Notes: generated from the letters alone by a model not told the origin. Positions 24,474 through 46,068 are shown, numbered from the stretch's first letter. The stretch: DNA of 64,000 nt from Megalobrama amblycephala (GCF_018812025.1 NC_063045.1:15310919-15374918); one strand, 5' to 3'. Program-made: numbers and translations.

Positions 24474-26692
24474 TTTCCACCAGCCTGCCGCCGAGCCGCC
24501 AATCGCAGCCGCCACCCGTCCGTCCGTCCTGCCGTCTGTCCGTCTGCCTGTCTGAGAATATTGAGGAACAATAAGTTATTAATCATAAAGTAACAAAGTG
24601 GCTGGCAGATATTAAAACAATTGTTATTATTACTAAATCGAATTTAGTAAAGTAAAGTATTTAGTAAAGTATTTTAAAACTCAACACTCCAAAACATTTT
24701 CACCAATGACCTGAAGAGATTACTGAAAACTAAATAGTTTTAGAAGTTCAAGCTGAACAACTCATGCTGCAGCTTAAGACACTAACACTTTGTGTTTGGA
24801 ACATATTTATACTGTTCCTTCTCTCTGCACTCTATTACCATCCAGGGTAGGATTTCCAAGCCCTGTATGCAAATGAAGCAAAAAGGCTAATAGATAGTGG
24901 CCAAATGGTTACTACTATACAAAATATCACTGGTCAAGAATATCCCACCACAAATGGAAGCCTCAAAATATTAAAAGGAAATTCTGACAACAAACCATGA
25001 CTGTAAATACACAATGTGCTGGTTGAAAGACTTATTTTAAAAGTCCAGGGAGAATTGGTGTAGTTTTTTTAAATGATGAGAAGGTATCAGTTTTGCATAT
25101 GATAATGAATATATATAGAACTTATAGTTCAGTTTCCCTTCTTGGTTTCTTTTTCACTATTAAAAACATTTGCCTAACCTTATTTATATGTTGTGTAATT
25201 ATGGTGCAAAAATTTTGCTTTAAAGTGTTCTTTATAAGCATTAAACCGGTTATGTCTACTGGTTATGTACAACATCTCTTGTTATGCTGTCAAAGAGCAG
25301 CTGTTTGATTTCAACTTGTGGCAGTTGAGAATTTAACATGTCTTGAAAAAGCATTCTAAAGAGCCTTCTAGTTTACAGAAATCAGTTTGGGGTGTTAACT
25401 GAATTCAAATGTAGCAGCATGTCAGAGGGTGGCAAGCCTGCTGTCATGATGGCAGTGGGAAAGGAGAATCTGTCCCGTACTGCTTTGCTGGGGTGGGGGA
25501 GTGCATGGCACATAGTATTGGCCTGGGCACCATGTGCACTGCATTGCGTGTCAGTTGGCTTCTGGGGAAGGGGGTGGAGGCAGGGGGTTGCCGGCTAAAG
25601 GCCTGAGCGGAAAAAAAAAAAAAAACACTAGAGGAGGAAGAGTAGGACACATGCAGGGCTGCAAGGGAACAGTATTAAATAGGGAGGTTGTCAATCCGGT
25701 CTGAGCCGGTTACCCCACCCTACACTGTGTGCCAAGTTTCAGGAAAGGCCTGTCCCCTAGATCACGTGTGGGGGGAGATTAAAATGATCGACCGCAGTAC
25801 AGGCGAGGGTAGAGGGAGGGGGGGGGGGGGCTCTGAAAGGCAACCCTCCTTGATTTGTCCATTGGAAAACACGCTCACACGTGAAAGCCAAACAGCCTAA
25901 CAACCCCCCGCCCCTCCATCTGCCAAAGTGACCCAGCAGGGGGTGAGGCCATGGGGGGATTATACTCAATAAGAGCAATTCAATGCATTCAAATGACATT
26001 CCTTCAGATCAAGCCCCTTGGTATGTATGCAAGAACTGTTCAACCTGGCTGCTTGCTCCCTCTCACTCTCACAAAGCTGCCTTCCTCCACACCTAGAGAT
26101 CTGGCACTAAGTCAGGTCACTATTGGTGTAGCACTGGCAACGTAGTGGGAAGGTAAAACTCGGCAGCAAATCCAACCCCCACTACCTGCCTTGCGTGCGT
26201 TATTACTGTGGATGACATTCAGGCCCACCTTGTGTTCAGCATTTTTATACGCCATCTGACTTTAGCGCATACAGTAAAGAAGTTTAGTGTCAGAATATGA
26301 TAAAAATGGCGTAATCTAGGGCACATATGCACTACACATTTCTATATAGCACACTTCAGTGAAGCCATTCCAATAATAGTCCCCCACTGGACCGTGTCTT
26401 GACTTGTTAAAGTTAGATGATAATGCCCATAAGCTAATGGTTTAAGCCCTTTTCTCTGTTTCTCCCTTTACTTTTTAGTAAAAGGATAGGCATCTGTAGG
26501 GGAAGCTTCGATACCACCCCTCCCCCATCCACTTGACTAACAGGTGCATTCTATCTCATTGTTTTATTGCAGAGAATTTGAATAAGACGAGATAGAGGAC
26601 ATGCTGGAGGTTGGGTTAGACAATGGGTGTTTCCAAGTATGGCGCGTTCCTCGTGAATTGAGGTAAATTAGTGAAAATAGTGCTTATTTTAA

Positions 26693-26985
26693 AGGGATAG
26701 TTCACCCAAAAATGAGAATGACTTGTCATCATTTACCCACACCTCATACTTGGTTGCTCCAAACCAAGTATGACTTTCTTCTGTTGAACACACATGAAAA
26801 GATATTTGACGAGTTTTTCAACTTTTTTTTTTTTTTTTTTGCCCAGACCATGAATGTCAATAGGTTTTGATGTTGTTTTTCACTGATGCTCATTGTAAGG
26901 ATGAAAAAAGGCATTTTGTGTTTATGGTATTGTGTCCCACAGATGAAAATCCTACAGGTTTGGAACAATTTGAGGTGAGTCAATT
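26693..26985. repeat. partial TTAA-type interspersed element
   Basis: Starts AGGGATAGTTCACCC right after TTAA (26689-26692), a very common cyprinid repeat end, and continues with a CTTCTGTTGAACACA arm. The inverted half (CAGATGAAAATCCTACAGGTTTGGAACAA) is recognisable to about 26985, but the right terminus has decayed. A T-run sits in the loop. Confidence 0.7.
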
Positions 26986-29900
26986 TAACTCCATTCACAA
27001 GAAACCTGTGCCATACCAGGAAAACCCTTCAAATCAGAAATTATATATTATTTTATATATATATATTATATATAGATAGAAATTGGGCTTTGCTGACATA
27101 TGGGAATTCTAAGAGGCTCACAAAACCAAAAGTCATCTCTCTGTACAGCTTGTGGGTGATACAAAAAAACTAGTTAAGCAGCATCCCTGTCCCCGAATAA
27201 ACCCAGGGCAAAGCTGAAAGAAAGAGGAAACAGTGCAAACAAACCTGATCCTGACACCTTCTCAGGGCTCCCAACATTCTTCATCACTTATTCATGGATA
27301 TGGGTGACAGGGGCCATGCAACGGCCCCAACGTCTCATTTCCAGACCTCTTCTGCCGGCCGCACGCACAGGCCTCAACTACTTTGCAAGTCAAACCACAA
27401 GTTACTGCGAATACTCATCCCACCTCAGCCCCCACCCTCCCCTAACAGCCCCTCCCAGCCAATGTGAAGAGTAACTTTCGAAAATAGATTTCAGAGACTG
27501 TCAAACTGTCTTAACGAGTATCTGGATCATTTTTATACTGGGCAAGTGTAAAACAAAACCAGTTTAGAAGTTCTCAGTTACCTTTAGATAAGCATGAAAG
27601 GTACATCATAGTTGCACTTTTTGCACCATATCCCAATATAACTTAAACAGAAATAGTTAAGCATGCAACCAGTTGGAAATAACACCACCAACACAGTAAA
27701 ATCTTTTTACAAGAATCATGTGGTAACTACTGTCAATCAAATTGTGTCATGGTTATTTAATGTGCTTGGTGATTAAGTTCTTAGAATGCAGCTGCTGCTC
27801 TCCTCAACTAACTCTAAAACAAAGCTAATCCAGCCAAGGACACCAAACGTCAAATCTACGTGCTCATTATATGAACCGAAAACTGACACCTCAGAATGAA
27901 ACATCACATGCCACGCATTCCAGGAAAACACATTGACCTATAAACCAAAACAAGTAGTAGGGTTTCACAAACACTTAAGTGTCTTTCTATTAACTTTCTT
28001 TCTTCATCAAAATAGCCTCAAACCTTTCAATGTGTATTTCACTTGAGATTGGGAATCCTTTGAAAGAATCTTTTGAGAGGATTAATGACAAACATGGAAG
28101 TTATGTACACAGGGCATCCCTGCGACATTCATGTATACTCAGTATGTATGTGGAAGCTAGCTATTGTGTGTGTGTGTGTTTGTGTGTGTGTGAGATTAGC
28201 TCCTCCTGCCTCATGAGGGAGGGAAGGGGTGTCACTAGACTAGGTTGACAGGGTTCAAGGTCAAGGCAGAGAGGATATTACCGGATAATCGTAAACAGTA
28301 TGGAGAGGGGCCGACTTGTTCCAAGAAGAACAGGATTTTGAGCAAGGCCCTGCAAATGAGTCACTCTTGCCAGCGTTGGTTAGGGAAGCATGATTGGTTG
28401 CAAGAAGAGCAAGGAGGAAGTGGGCGAACAACTGATAAAACTGGAGTTGTAGTGCTGGGTCGTTTCACTGGAGATATGTCAGTAGGCTGCCAAAAATCCA
28501 GACTTGTATGCACAATGCCCCCCAAAAGATATTGGGTGAGACTGCTTGAATCATGTGCACACAAACGTTCGAGTTAGAGCAACACTTGATTTTACTTTGC
28601 TTTAGTTGCTGGTAACTTCTATAAACACTAATTTACCTCCCTCTTTTCAAAACCCGTCATGGGATCAATAAAAGTTTTGGTACAAGCAAACTATGTTCTC
28701 TTTATAGTGTAAAATTAAAGGTCTTAGTTGTATAAGCATATCAAATAGAATCAGAGCAGACAGCAAAAGGTAGAGCAGATATGGCAAGAGACCCAACTTT
28801 GAATGCAACAACATGCCTACGATCTTTCTAGACCAGCAGCAGCTTTGTTAGAAGATGAAGCCCACGTGTGAAAATGCCACGACGCCCCCTCATAGTTTGA
28901 CCAAACTTTTCCAGGCCTAACTCCCTGCATCTGTCTTTGAGCTGCCCACAACTTCTGAGTCTTTTGGACAATCTGTGGCTGGGCCAGGAAACAAAGAAAG
29001 AGCATGCAAACCAACACGTGAAACAAAATTGACTAATGGCGGCAACACTACTTGAGCCCTTCCAGTGCCCTTGCGCTAAGGCCATAGCCTGTGTCTCGAG
29101 CTCTCTGCTGCTGCGGCAGCCTGGCCGGTTGGGCGGAAGAAGACTTCCTGCGTGACTCTGGCGATGGTGTAACAGAACCCGCTCTGTTATCAGATGACCA
29201 GCTCTCCCAGACACTGCACTGCACACTCCACCACCAGTCTACCACAGCTTCCACTTCCCTCTTCTGCCTCTGCTGAGAAGGCAAAAAGACATGACAACCC
29301 ACCCAGGATTTCTTTTTCAGCTCTACCTCACAGCATATCTCTGAACAATAACACTAAGGTAAGTATGTCAAGGACTCCTCCATCTGCTGGAGGTCGAGCT
29401 CCACAATAGAGAACGGGGGCGAGAGCATAAACTTACAGCAACTGGATTCCACATTACTGTCAAGGAAACCAAGAAGAAGGCCTCACTCATTGTGTCGACA
29501 GACTCTCAGCCGATAAGGACAAGTGGAAGAAGACCCTTTAAAGAGCGCAATGAGAGAATAATGAGATGAGCTCTCTGATTACTGATAGTGATGCTAGCTT
29601 GCATCAGCCCATCTCCCAGCATCCGTCTTTAATGCGATCACTTCAAAAATGCTTTACAAACGTACACTGTCCCCCGAATGCAATAAAACTAAACCTTATC
29701 CAAAAAGTTAATTGTCTTCAAAATGCTCAAGAATTACTTCAGCATGAACTATACTTTTAGGTCAAAACATACTTGCTGGTAACTTCTACTGCCTTTTAGC
29801 CCTCAGTCATGCACCGCTCAAGGACACAAAAACAGACGCTTTATGTCCTCATGACAGACCGCAATTTTACTTAACTTTTCTAGAGGATTATGTAAGTTCA

Positions 29901-32288
29901 AATAAAATTTGTATTTCATAAGCATTCAAACGCAAACCAAAGCTAAAAAACTGCTGAGTCTAGCAATTGAAACTTTCAATGCACACAAAAGCAAACAAAA
30001 CTAATATTTAGTCAGTTTGTAAAAAACTGAACTTCCACAGATAAATCAAAAGACATTCAGTGAGATAAATACAGCACCACATTAAGTTAAATCAAAAAAA
30101 GAAAATACTGCTTGGTGTGCATCGGCATGAAGTTCACACATGCCTTACCTGTCATAAATGCTGACCTGAAACGACCCTGTCAGGTAATTTAACTATGCAG
30201 TGCTAACTGGTTTATGGTGGGTAAGAATCTCTTTGCCACTTAAACAAGCAAAAGACAATAAAGAACTGCCTCACCCCAGTGAGACAAGGAGCCTTTTCTG
30301 TGCATTATTCAGGCACTGGGCGTCATCTGTGAATAAAAATACCCCTTGCGTCCTCCCTGTACCCGCACAAGTGAAAACGAGTTGAGCAAGTATGGGATGG
30401 AAATGATCTGCATACATCTTTGAATAAAAAAAAAAAAAAAAAAAAGAGAGCAAAAGAGACTGCAGCTTCCTGCAACGCCTATGAGTCCAGGACAAACATG
30501 CAGTCTACTGAATGGACAAGTCATGAGACCCTGCTAAAGACCCTTACCAAGAGAGTAGATGTTGATGTATATTATTGCACTGCTATAAAAAGAATGAGGG
30601 GGCAGAGAAGCCTACAAGAGATCTGCCAAGAGAAGAGGAAAAACTTTCCAAGGTTCTTAGAAATCTCAGTGAGCAGGGTGTCTTTGATGTGAATTTAAGT
30701 TTATTTAAAATAGCTTCACAATCCACCAGAGATGGCAAAGTGTCAAACAGAGTCATCAACCATTTGTGTGACCAAAACTTAAATAAAACCATTGCGAATC
30801 TGCTAGAAAATATTTTCTTTATAAAATTACAATTTGTAACCGTCAGATCGGATAAAACAAAAATAAGAATCGAAACAAAGAGAGATCAGTTAAGAAAGTA
30901 CTTGGAAAGTGAAACTCGCTGCACAGAAGCTTACCAAGTCATACCTTAACACAGCAGGCCTCCGTTTTCCATCTCTATGCCATCTGCAAGTGGGTCAAGC
31001 GCTCTGAACTTAATCAAGCCAAGTCCCTCTCTTTCCCCATTTAAGATTCCATTATTTCTCTTCTAGCTTGCCTTTCCCGTCTCAGACACCAGAGAGAGTG
31101 AGAGTGCATTTGGAGCTCTTACCGGCCGGCAAGAATTGTTTCCCTTTGGGTCAGCTCAGTCTCCCTCTGCCTGCCTGCCTGCCTCTGTGCCTGGGCAGGG
31201 CTCTGCTCTGGAGCAACTGCAGACAGGAAACTTCCGAGTGGCCCTAGTTACACAGGCAAGCCCTTGCCTGATCCCACACAGTCAGACACCTACTAACTCC
31301 CCCACTCTATTTTCAGCCCACTGCTCTAGCTTCACTTCCCCTTTGGTGATTGGCTTGCCTGCTTCTCAATCACCACACCTCCCCACTAGGATAGGCTACT
31401 GGCTGTTCCCTTTCCTGTATGGCCAAGGGCAAGGCACTCTGGGAAGTGCAGTCCTTAAGTATGACTTCACCTGCTTCTAGGCCACTGCTATGAACTACAA
31501 GTCCCAAACAGTCTGCTCTTGCCACCCCCACATCTCAGAGCTTGCTTCAACGTAAGCATTCAGAGCTGAATTATACACTACCGTGTGTTGCTAGCAGGAT
31601 GCCAGGTATTAAAAGTACAGACCAGCCAACAAGCGATGCCAAGCTCTATACGTATGAAAAAAAGACAAAGGGATCCGGACACAATTCGGTGGAACTTCAA
31701 CACAAACTGATATTGTCACACAACAGCATCCAAAATATTCAGCATTCTTAACCAAATGGAGACTTTTTAAACTTAAATTATATCATAGCTATAACCAGTG
31801 CAAACGTAATTCAAGGCTGAAAGATAAATTCCAAAGGCATGTGCACAAGTTATCAGAGTTTGTTTCTGAATGAATGACAAGGAGGATTAAAAAATTGGAC
31901 CCCAGTGCATAACACTTTACCTTGTCCTGTGGAATTATTTTTGGTTCCTTCCTACAACCTTCTCCGCTTGTCTAACCTCCGACAAACACACCCCTTAAGG
32001 GCTGTCTCCAAAACAACAACAAAAAAAAGTTAACGACTGTGAGAATATAAAAGTTTATTAAAGCAACGCCAGTGAACAGAAGGTGTACTAAAGCAGTTAT
32101 TTTGAAGACCAAAGAAAAAAAAGAGAAATAATTCCTCACTGGCACAGGAGCCCCCTCCTACCCCCCACACACATACTCTCTCTCCTCTCGGTCCCCCTCC
32201 CTCATTCCTTCCTCCTCAGCCTTGCTCCCTTCGGTCGATAGGCCCTGGGCAGACGACACGGGGGACAAGCAGGGGGAAACAAGCTCAC

Positions 32289-32400
32289 CTGCGATGGCCG
32301 TGGCGGTGCTTGTTATGGGTTAGCTCTTCCCTCCTCTGTGGAGCTCTCTCTCTCTTAGCTGTCCCTGCTGTTTAAAGCTCTGTATGCGCTAACCAAGCAC
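32289..32400 (-). other. putative non-coding 5' exon (zbtb7a)
   Basis: On the minus strand, CATCGCAG is followed by GTGAGC, a good donor, at 32289/32288. The exon lies upstream of zbtb7a in the same orientation. The left limit is arbitrary. This is inference only; a cDNA would decide between this and the exon ending at 33075. Confidence 0.25.
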
Positions 32401-33074
32401 CAGCAGATCAACTCAATTCCCTTCCTGGTTTCTGGAGGGCAAAAAGGTCCCTCCCTTTCTCTCTCTCTCTCGCTCTACCTCTCTCTTAAAGAAACAGCAT
32501 TCCCCCATGCTGCTCTCCTCTGCTGCTCTCTGGGGAATACAGTAAAAGGTTGTTATCATGCCGTAGTGGCCACAATCACTTATGACATTAACGCAACATT
32601 AGAGTTCACAAGGATGTCACTGGTAAAACCGGACTGTATTTGTACAAAGTTGTTTGCTGGGGTGTTGTACATGTACTTTGGGTGAGTGTATGTGCCAAAA
32701 TAATGAGAGTTAACCGTCCTTCTTTCTCCCCTGTGTATGCGAATGCAGTCGCACCCACCCATCCCGTTGCCTGAGGTCATGGAGTCCCACCCCAGAACAA
32801 GCCATGGCACATTCCAGGACACTCAGGGTCTGCCAGCAGTCCCCCCCGCAACACATATACACACACCCTCCACTGTCTCAAACTAATACAGCTCACAGAG
32901 TGTACCTACTCTCAAGGGGTCGTCGGAGAGGAGCGACACTATTCTCTTACTGCAACACCTTTTCGACACCTCGTCTACCATTATATTTAACCACCAAATC
33001 TTCAAAAACAATATAAACAGTAATTATAAATAAGCAATCGAACTCCTAAACATGTACTGTGATTCCATACTTAC

Positions 33075-33150
33075 CAAAATCATGCTGAGAGAGGCAATGA
33101 GTGCAGTCGACCAGCGGGACAGACATGGATTATCCTCTGCCACTTAGAGA
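33075..33150 (-). other. putative first exon (zbtb7a) with consensus donor
   Basis: On the minus strand, CATGATTTTG is followed by GTAAGTAT, a full U1-type donor, at 33075/33074. If joined to the acceptor at 24552, an ATG at 33083-33081 would read in frame through the zbtb7a start and add an N-terminal extension of about 29 residues. More likely it is an untranslated exon. The left limit is arbitrary. Confidence 0.3.
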
Positions 33151-33477
33151 CTTGTTCGCTGGTATACCTGCTGCTAGACTGAGTTTCTCAAATACAGGAG
33201 GAGTAGTATGACCTCTCTGAGAGTGACTGTACAATTGAGGACTCTCCCGTAAAACAGGGAGTGGACGCAGAGGAGCGTAATTGTGTATGAGACCGAGTTA
33301 CTTAAATGCTGGAGTATTAAGTAGGAGACAAGCATGATGAACTAACACACACCAGCCATAGAGGGCAGTATAATAGGGAGACTTAAAACTTGATTCAATG
33401 TAAAAAAAAAAAAAAAAAAAGAAACAGTGAAGAAGACTGACAACAACTACAGGAAAATAATCATTCACAAATAAGTT

Positions 33478-33483
33478 TTATTT
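33478..33483 (-). terminator. candidate poly(A) signal of map2k2
   Basis: Minus-strand AATAAA about 1.5 kb after the map2k2 stop codon; other AATAAA-like sites exist in between, so this is one candidate end. Confidence 0.35.
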
Positions 33484-35017
33484 TTTTATATTAGAACTGT
33501 ATTCAACACATTCCATATGGTAATAAAATGACTTATATCCTCTTCTTTAAACTAGTCAAAAAAAAACAAAATAAAATGTTATTTTTAAGACTGAAATCAG
33601 TACCGTTTGTACTGTACATATATTTTTATACACGCAAGTGTGGCGAGGCATTCACTTGGTCTGAGCTGAATGCCAGTGTGTGAATAATACAGTTTAAATG
33701 TTACTGAAAATTAATAGAGAGAAAACAGAAACACAAAGCTATTTAGAGCAAGTGGGCTTTAGCCACACTTCACAATGCCCATCTGTAACACCCGTGTATT
33801 TATAAGACCTACTAATACGGCAATATCTGCTGAGGTTCATTTGATCTGCATAGCACTGTACATGGTGGCCTGAGACTTTACTTTGCACTTTATATATATA
33901 CCATTGAACAACAGACTATGAGTGTACCTGTTGTGGTCTTGGTTGGAGTAGGGCTAATGGAAAAGCACTGTAAAGTTAGGTGCAACCCTAATTGTACATT
34001 AACTTGAAATCAAAAACATTTTAGGTATTATTAAAAAAAAAAAAAAAACTGAAGCATAAGTTATAAACAATAATTCTTCCCAAATATACCCTTCTGAAGA
34101 TAATTTTAAGTAAAATAAAGCATGATTTGAGAAAAACGTTCAAGCACTGGGGACAGATGAGTCAAACAAGCCTTACTGTAGAAAAAAGTAATGAAACCAT
34201 TTTGAGGGCCAATGTTAAGCAGATTAAAAGCTGTCGCAGATGTATACATATTTTCAAATACGTTTGAAGTTTTTGCACCCCCCCCCCCGATACAGTGTTG
34301 TTTTGTCTGATACAGGATCTCTAATTAACCTTATGTTTCTTTTATCTGTCAATGTGTGCAAACTTACAGCATGGCCACTGGTTGACATGATAGATTACTT
34401 GGCCATGCACTAGCACTGCGACCTCCAATGCACAAGATAAACACCTGTACACATGTGCTTGGGTGCGTTGGCCATCTTGCATTTTTAATAATTACCTTTT
34501 TAATAAACCAACCGGTATGATCCACAGTAGCCCTCTTTTCTTTCTTTAGAAGCAAATGGCAGTTGATTCATAATTAAATTTTTGCCATTGAGCCATGCTA
34601 TCCATTTTAACAGTGTAACACTAACTGCCAATGAATTTAACTTTAGCAACAAAAATAATATAATGAATTAATAAACCATGAAAAGAAAACAAACACATAA
34701 AACTAATGAAATTGCTGTTGATTTTTACCATTTTGGACACATTCCTGAATAATCTGGTGGTTAAAAATACAGCCACTCTACTTCAGTGACTACTACTTCC
34801 ATATTCATTCAAATGACTAACTGTTCCAATACCAGCAGCTCTTAAAAAACAATGCCCCCAGAATGCACTGCAGCGGAAGGGAAGAGCAAGCAGAGAACGG
34901 CAAAAGAGTGCACAGCGGTGTGTCAGAGGCTTACAAGCATACAGGCCTGTGAGAGCAGAGGAAAGAAGTAAAGCGGAGGATGAGGATGGCATGGGTGCCT
35001 ACGCTGTGAGCAAGCGT
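33484..35017 (-). other. probable map2k2 3' UTR
   Basis: Follows the map2k2 stop codon on the minus strand. AT-rich with an A-run at about 34032-34047 and a C-run near 34279-34288. No exon or transposon recognised. Confidence 0.45.
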
Positions 35018-42286
<7,269 letters not shown>

Positions 42287-42840
42287 AGTTATCTATCTAT
42301 TTCAAAGAGAACAACCAGGTTGTCTCTGCTGACATCCAAACCTTCAAATTGCTACACAAACCCTCGCAGTGGCTATAGAAGTTTCTGAGATTCGTAAGAC
42401 CCTAATTTCAACACCCTGTCATGCCTCCAGAAGCTGTACCAAGTAATATGAAGGTGTCAAGTTAAAAGGGCGAATGCCATAGGCGCAAAAGTACACGAAA
42501 TGCAGTTTATTTTAGCGCGTGCATCGCTGGAATGTCTCTTCGATACGGCCTCTGACTCGCGAGCGCTCCCACAGACAAAAGGCGGCAAAAGACAAGTCAG
42601 GCCTGTCGTTCACAACCACAGGACCGACCGCGAAATGCTGTCCGAAATTGTTTTGCCCGGAGGACCAGCGAAAACAGAAGTTGAAAATTCCCTCAAGAAA
42701 AAAAGGAGGGGGGAAAAAGTCCGGCCAGGAAGCCGCTATCCAACCAAGAGGAAGCGTTCACAAGCTCTCGCGAGAACTGTCGTCAGAACACTCGTCTTAT
42801 GGCGAGCTTTGACAAAAAAAGGAGCGATTATATGAGTAAG
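42287..42840 (-). promoter_or_regulatory. map2k2 5' UTR and promoter region
   Basis: Directly upstream of the map2k2 ATG, richer in CpG than its surroundings. The palindrome TCTCGCGAGA at 42766-42775 is a known core-promoter motif of housekeeping-type vertebrate genes. No clear TATA box. The start site cannot be placed without 5' data. Confidence 0.5.
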
Positions 42841-43503
42841 AACGACATCTAGTGGTGAACTGAAGAACAGTCTCGTTCTAAGTGTTACTAAAATTCTTTA
42901 GTCGTATTTACGGACAAAAAAAGTAAGAAAATGGGCTAAGTTTATAAATATTTTAGCCCTTAATGTATTATTTCAATATATTTATTATTAATTTTCTGCA
43001 GTCTGAGCTCGACCTGTAAACCAATATATACAACACACCTATGGAAAAAGCAGCGTCAAATTTTACAATCCTTCATTTGGTCTTGTTGCAAATACCTCAG
43101 TAAACTAATGCGGTATCAAAGTCATCAAACCAACTGTAGTGACTGGTATTCTGGAAGAAAATATTATTGTGCTTCCAATGAATAGTTAAATATATTCTTT
43201 AAGTAATCAATGGAGTAAAATTCAAGATTTAAAATCACTGGAAAGACAAAATCTAGATTTATTTTAAATCAGTTTAATTAATTGCACACATAATTGACAG
43301 GTGTTAGAGCTTTTACAGTTTGATTTCAGTTCAGACAGGGACAACTGATTCGCTCGTCAAATCCCACGTTGAGAACATCGTAGAGAAGATCACTGATTTA
43401 CATTTTCCTCATGAAGGGTTTAGAGTAGCCAATAACAATGTACTTGTGCCCGACCACTGGAGCAACTGGAGGCAATTCAAAACTTGATAAAATATTATTA
43501 TTT
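42841..43503. other. map2k2-pias4 spacer
   Basis: AT-rich sequence between the map2k2 promoter and the inferred end of pias4. Nothing recognised. Confidence 0.4.
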
Positions 43504-43509
43504 TTTATT
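43504..43509 (-). terminator. candidate poly(A) signal of pias4
   Basis: Minus-strand AATAAA about 2.5 kb after the pias4 stop codon, in a T-rich (plus-strand) context. A further AATAAA lies near 43259. Confidence 0.4.
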
Positions 43510-46068
43510 GGCTTTTAATATGAACATATAAAAAGACACAAACAAAACAGTTACATCAAGAACTGCAAGCTGCTGCCCATGCTGTCTTAAGCACTGTAAC
43601 AAGAGGGGATGCCTCCATTCCCAAAAAACAAACATTTCAACCTCACCTGACTACACAGAGGTTGTACTCACCTCTGAGCTGGAAATATATATTGTTGTCA
43701 ATCACCATCCATTTATCTCTTAAATATAAGAAAATGTACATTTTATCCACATTTTTCTAATAGATTGATCTAGGTATCTAAAAATGGAAGTCTATTCAAG
43801 AGGTTCCTTACCTTAAAAGTGTGGTCAAATTTAGGGGAACATTAAGGTCTTATTATGTGAAACTGTCAAATGCAGCACTGACTATTCTAAAAAATCTAAA
43901 GAAAAGTGTGTGGGGGAGTTGGGAGTATCGTGTAAAGAAGATGGAAGACCATGCTGACTCAAAGAGGAACCTAAAATTAAAAGTAATTTGACCCTTCATG
44001 GCGATATTTTTCTGCTGAGACATTCCCAAGCACAGACAGGATACAGTACTGAGTATTCAAGTCAGAATTCAGGATTAGTTGGAAACAAAAACCTTTAAAA
44101 TTGCCACTAGTGAGCTTAGTGCAGTGATTTTCTCTGGAATCTTAGAGGACAAGGGAAAAAAAAAAGTCCTTGCGCCATTTTTCAATATTTGTATTTCGTA
44201 TGCAATGAAAGTACATCTGAATTTCTAGATCAGAGATCTGTCTACTTTACAAGACCTGATGGTGAAGGTAATGTACACGATGCTGGAACCTGGTTCGAGA
44301 GTCAAGTTTGACTGAGAAGAAAATGTAAAGACAAGTAGAACTAACACGTCATCCCTGAGTCCTCCTCAACAGATCAGCCGCCTGGATGTGCCATGTGTGT
44401 TTGGTAGTTTAGCGCAGATTTTCTTTCTTTCGAGGTTTAGGTCAAGTCTGCACAGTCCAGACTAAGCACTCTTAGGTTGGGACTGTCGCAAATGGCTGAT
44501 ATTGCGCATACACCAGCAGGCCGTGAGAGGACACAGCGTTATCTACCATCACAAAGCAACATGCTGGAAACTCATGAAATTGCTGCGAAATGCCTCAAAT
44601 GCACAAAGAGAACAAATGCAATTCAAATAAGAGGCAAAAACTGTTAAATCAATAAATACTCATTCTGACAAGAAATTAAGGAACATATTTAAGAAACGCA
44701 CCTGTCGCTAAGTCCACAAAATGTTACGCAAATGTTAACACCTCCTCAGCTGGTTGAAATAAAACACAAACAACCTCCATACAATGGGCTCAAACAAATC
44801 AGCCATTAGTCCTAAAATGAAAAAGAAAAGTGAAAACTGTAAAGTGGAGTAAACTGAAAAGATCAGGTTTTAAAATAAATGTAAGGTATTATGCCAATAA
44901 CATCAGCTCCCCTGCTAAATAAACCTAGTGTTTACTACAGTCATGTCTAGAAGAAAATAATAACAACTCATTGTCCTCTCCTCAACCTGATTTTTCAGTC
45001 TGCCTTTCCCATGTAGAATTTCTCAAGTCGTAACTTTAGCAGCCTTGTACGGACCAAAACAACTGAAAGCAATAAAATGACATTGAGACCTGCAATTTTC
45101 TATTAAATGATCAGAAATAATACATTGTCATTATTACATTAGATATCATACAATATTTACTAGCTGACTAGCATCTCAAAAGGACCGCTGATGTCAAAGC
45201 ATCATTCCCTCTGAATGAAGTGTCGATTCGCGCACCACATTCAATTAAGTTCACACTAGTTGACCGACAGACTTGACCGGAAACTCGTTGCTAGAGTCAG
45301 AATCATTTTTAATATGATGCCTAAATGGGCAAGCACAAAATAATGAGTAATGCTTGATGCCTCTCCAGTGTTGCTGTACAAGAAAAACAAAAGGGATTCA
45401 AAACACAACTAAAAAAAAAAAAATTAATGTAAGGGGTTCAACACCCTTTCAATAACCCTCTGGTCAAGCCCGCTGTTAGACTGAGGTAGGTTGTCAACTT
45501 CTGTGGACAAATTAAAAACAAAAATGAGAGAGATGGAAATTCTTCAGTAATGTCTCCAAATCACACTGAAATGAACAGCTAATATAAACATCTTGTGTGG
45601 AGGACTAACAGAAAAAGCCTCTGAATAGATTGTAAATGGTTGTATGATCTCGATCAAAGGAATGAACTTTTTTTGAGATACGGTGACTTTTTCTCATAAT
45701 ATTTTGAAGGCCTAAAACTGGCAAGATCTTAAATTCCCAGGATGCTTAAACCTGTCAGAACACAAAGTGGAGAGGAAATCGAGGACAACAGAGAAGAATT
45801 GAAGGTGGTGTTACTCTTCCATGGTCTTTAAAGGGAGAATACAGTATTGAGATGCAGTGAATGACTGGGAATGGCTTTACGGGGCATCTACGAGTTTGTC
45901 AATGCGACGCCCGATTGCTCCAGAAGTCAGCAGCGCATGAGTTTGCGTGTCTGTGTGCGTGCATGAGTGTGTATGCATTCGGGAGAGGATACAGGGACAC
46001 GTTTCTTGAATTTCCAAGGCTCAGATCCCATCTACACCCCCCCAACAAGTCTAAGTGTCCTGCTAGTC
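43510..46068 (-). other. probable pias4 3' UTR
   Basis: Follows the pias4 stop TGA (46071-46069) on the minus strand. No transposon, exon or long open frame recognised in 2.5 kb; A-runs near 44157-44165 and 45411-45423. Confidence 0.45.

Larger units (their letters stand above)
24552..33074 (-). other. probable 5' intron(s) and upstream region of zbtb7a
   Basis: A minus-strand acceptor (ATATTCTCAG) at 24552 ends just before the zbtb7a start exon, so an intron in the 5' UTR is likely. The region has no convincing coding exon. It contains one partial TTAA-type repeat (26693-26985), a (GT)n tract (28165-28192), G-runs near 25818-25830 and an A-run at 30426-30445. Candidate donors for non-coding exons occur at 32288 and 33074 (separate entries) and, less convincingly, near 30155 and 31124. 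Confidence 0.45.

Noticed and set aside
24474..24515. Start of zbtb7a at 24515
   Set aside because: That codon is GTG; the first ATG in frame in this exon is 24473.
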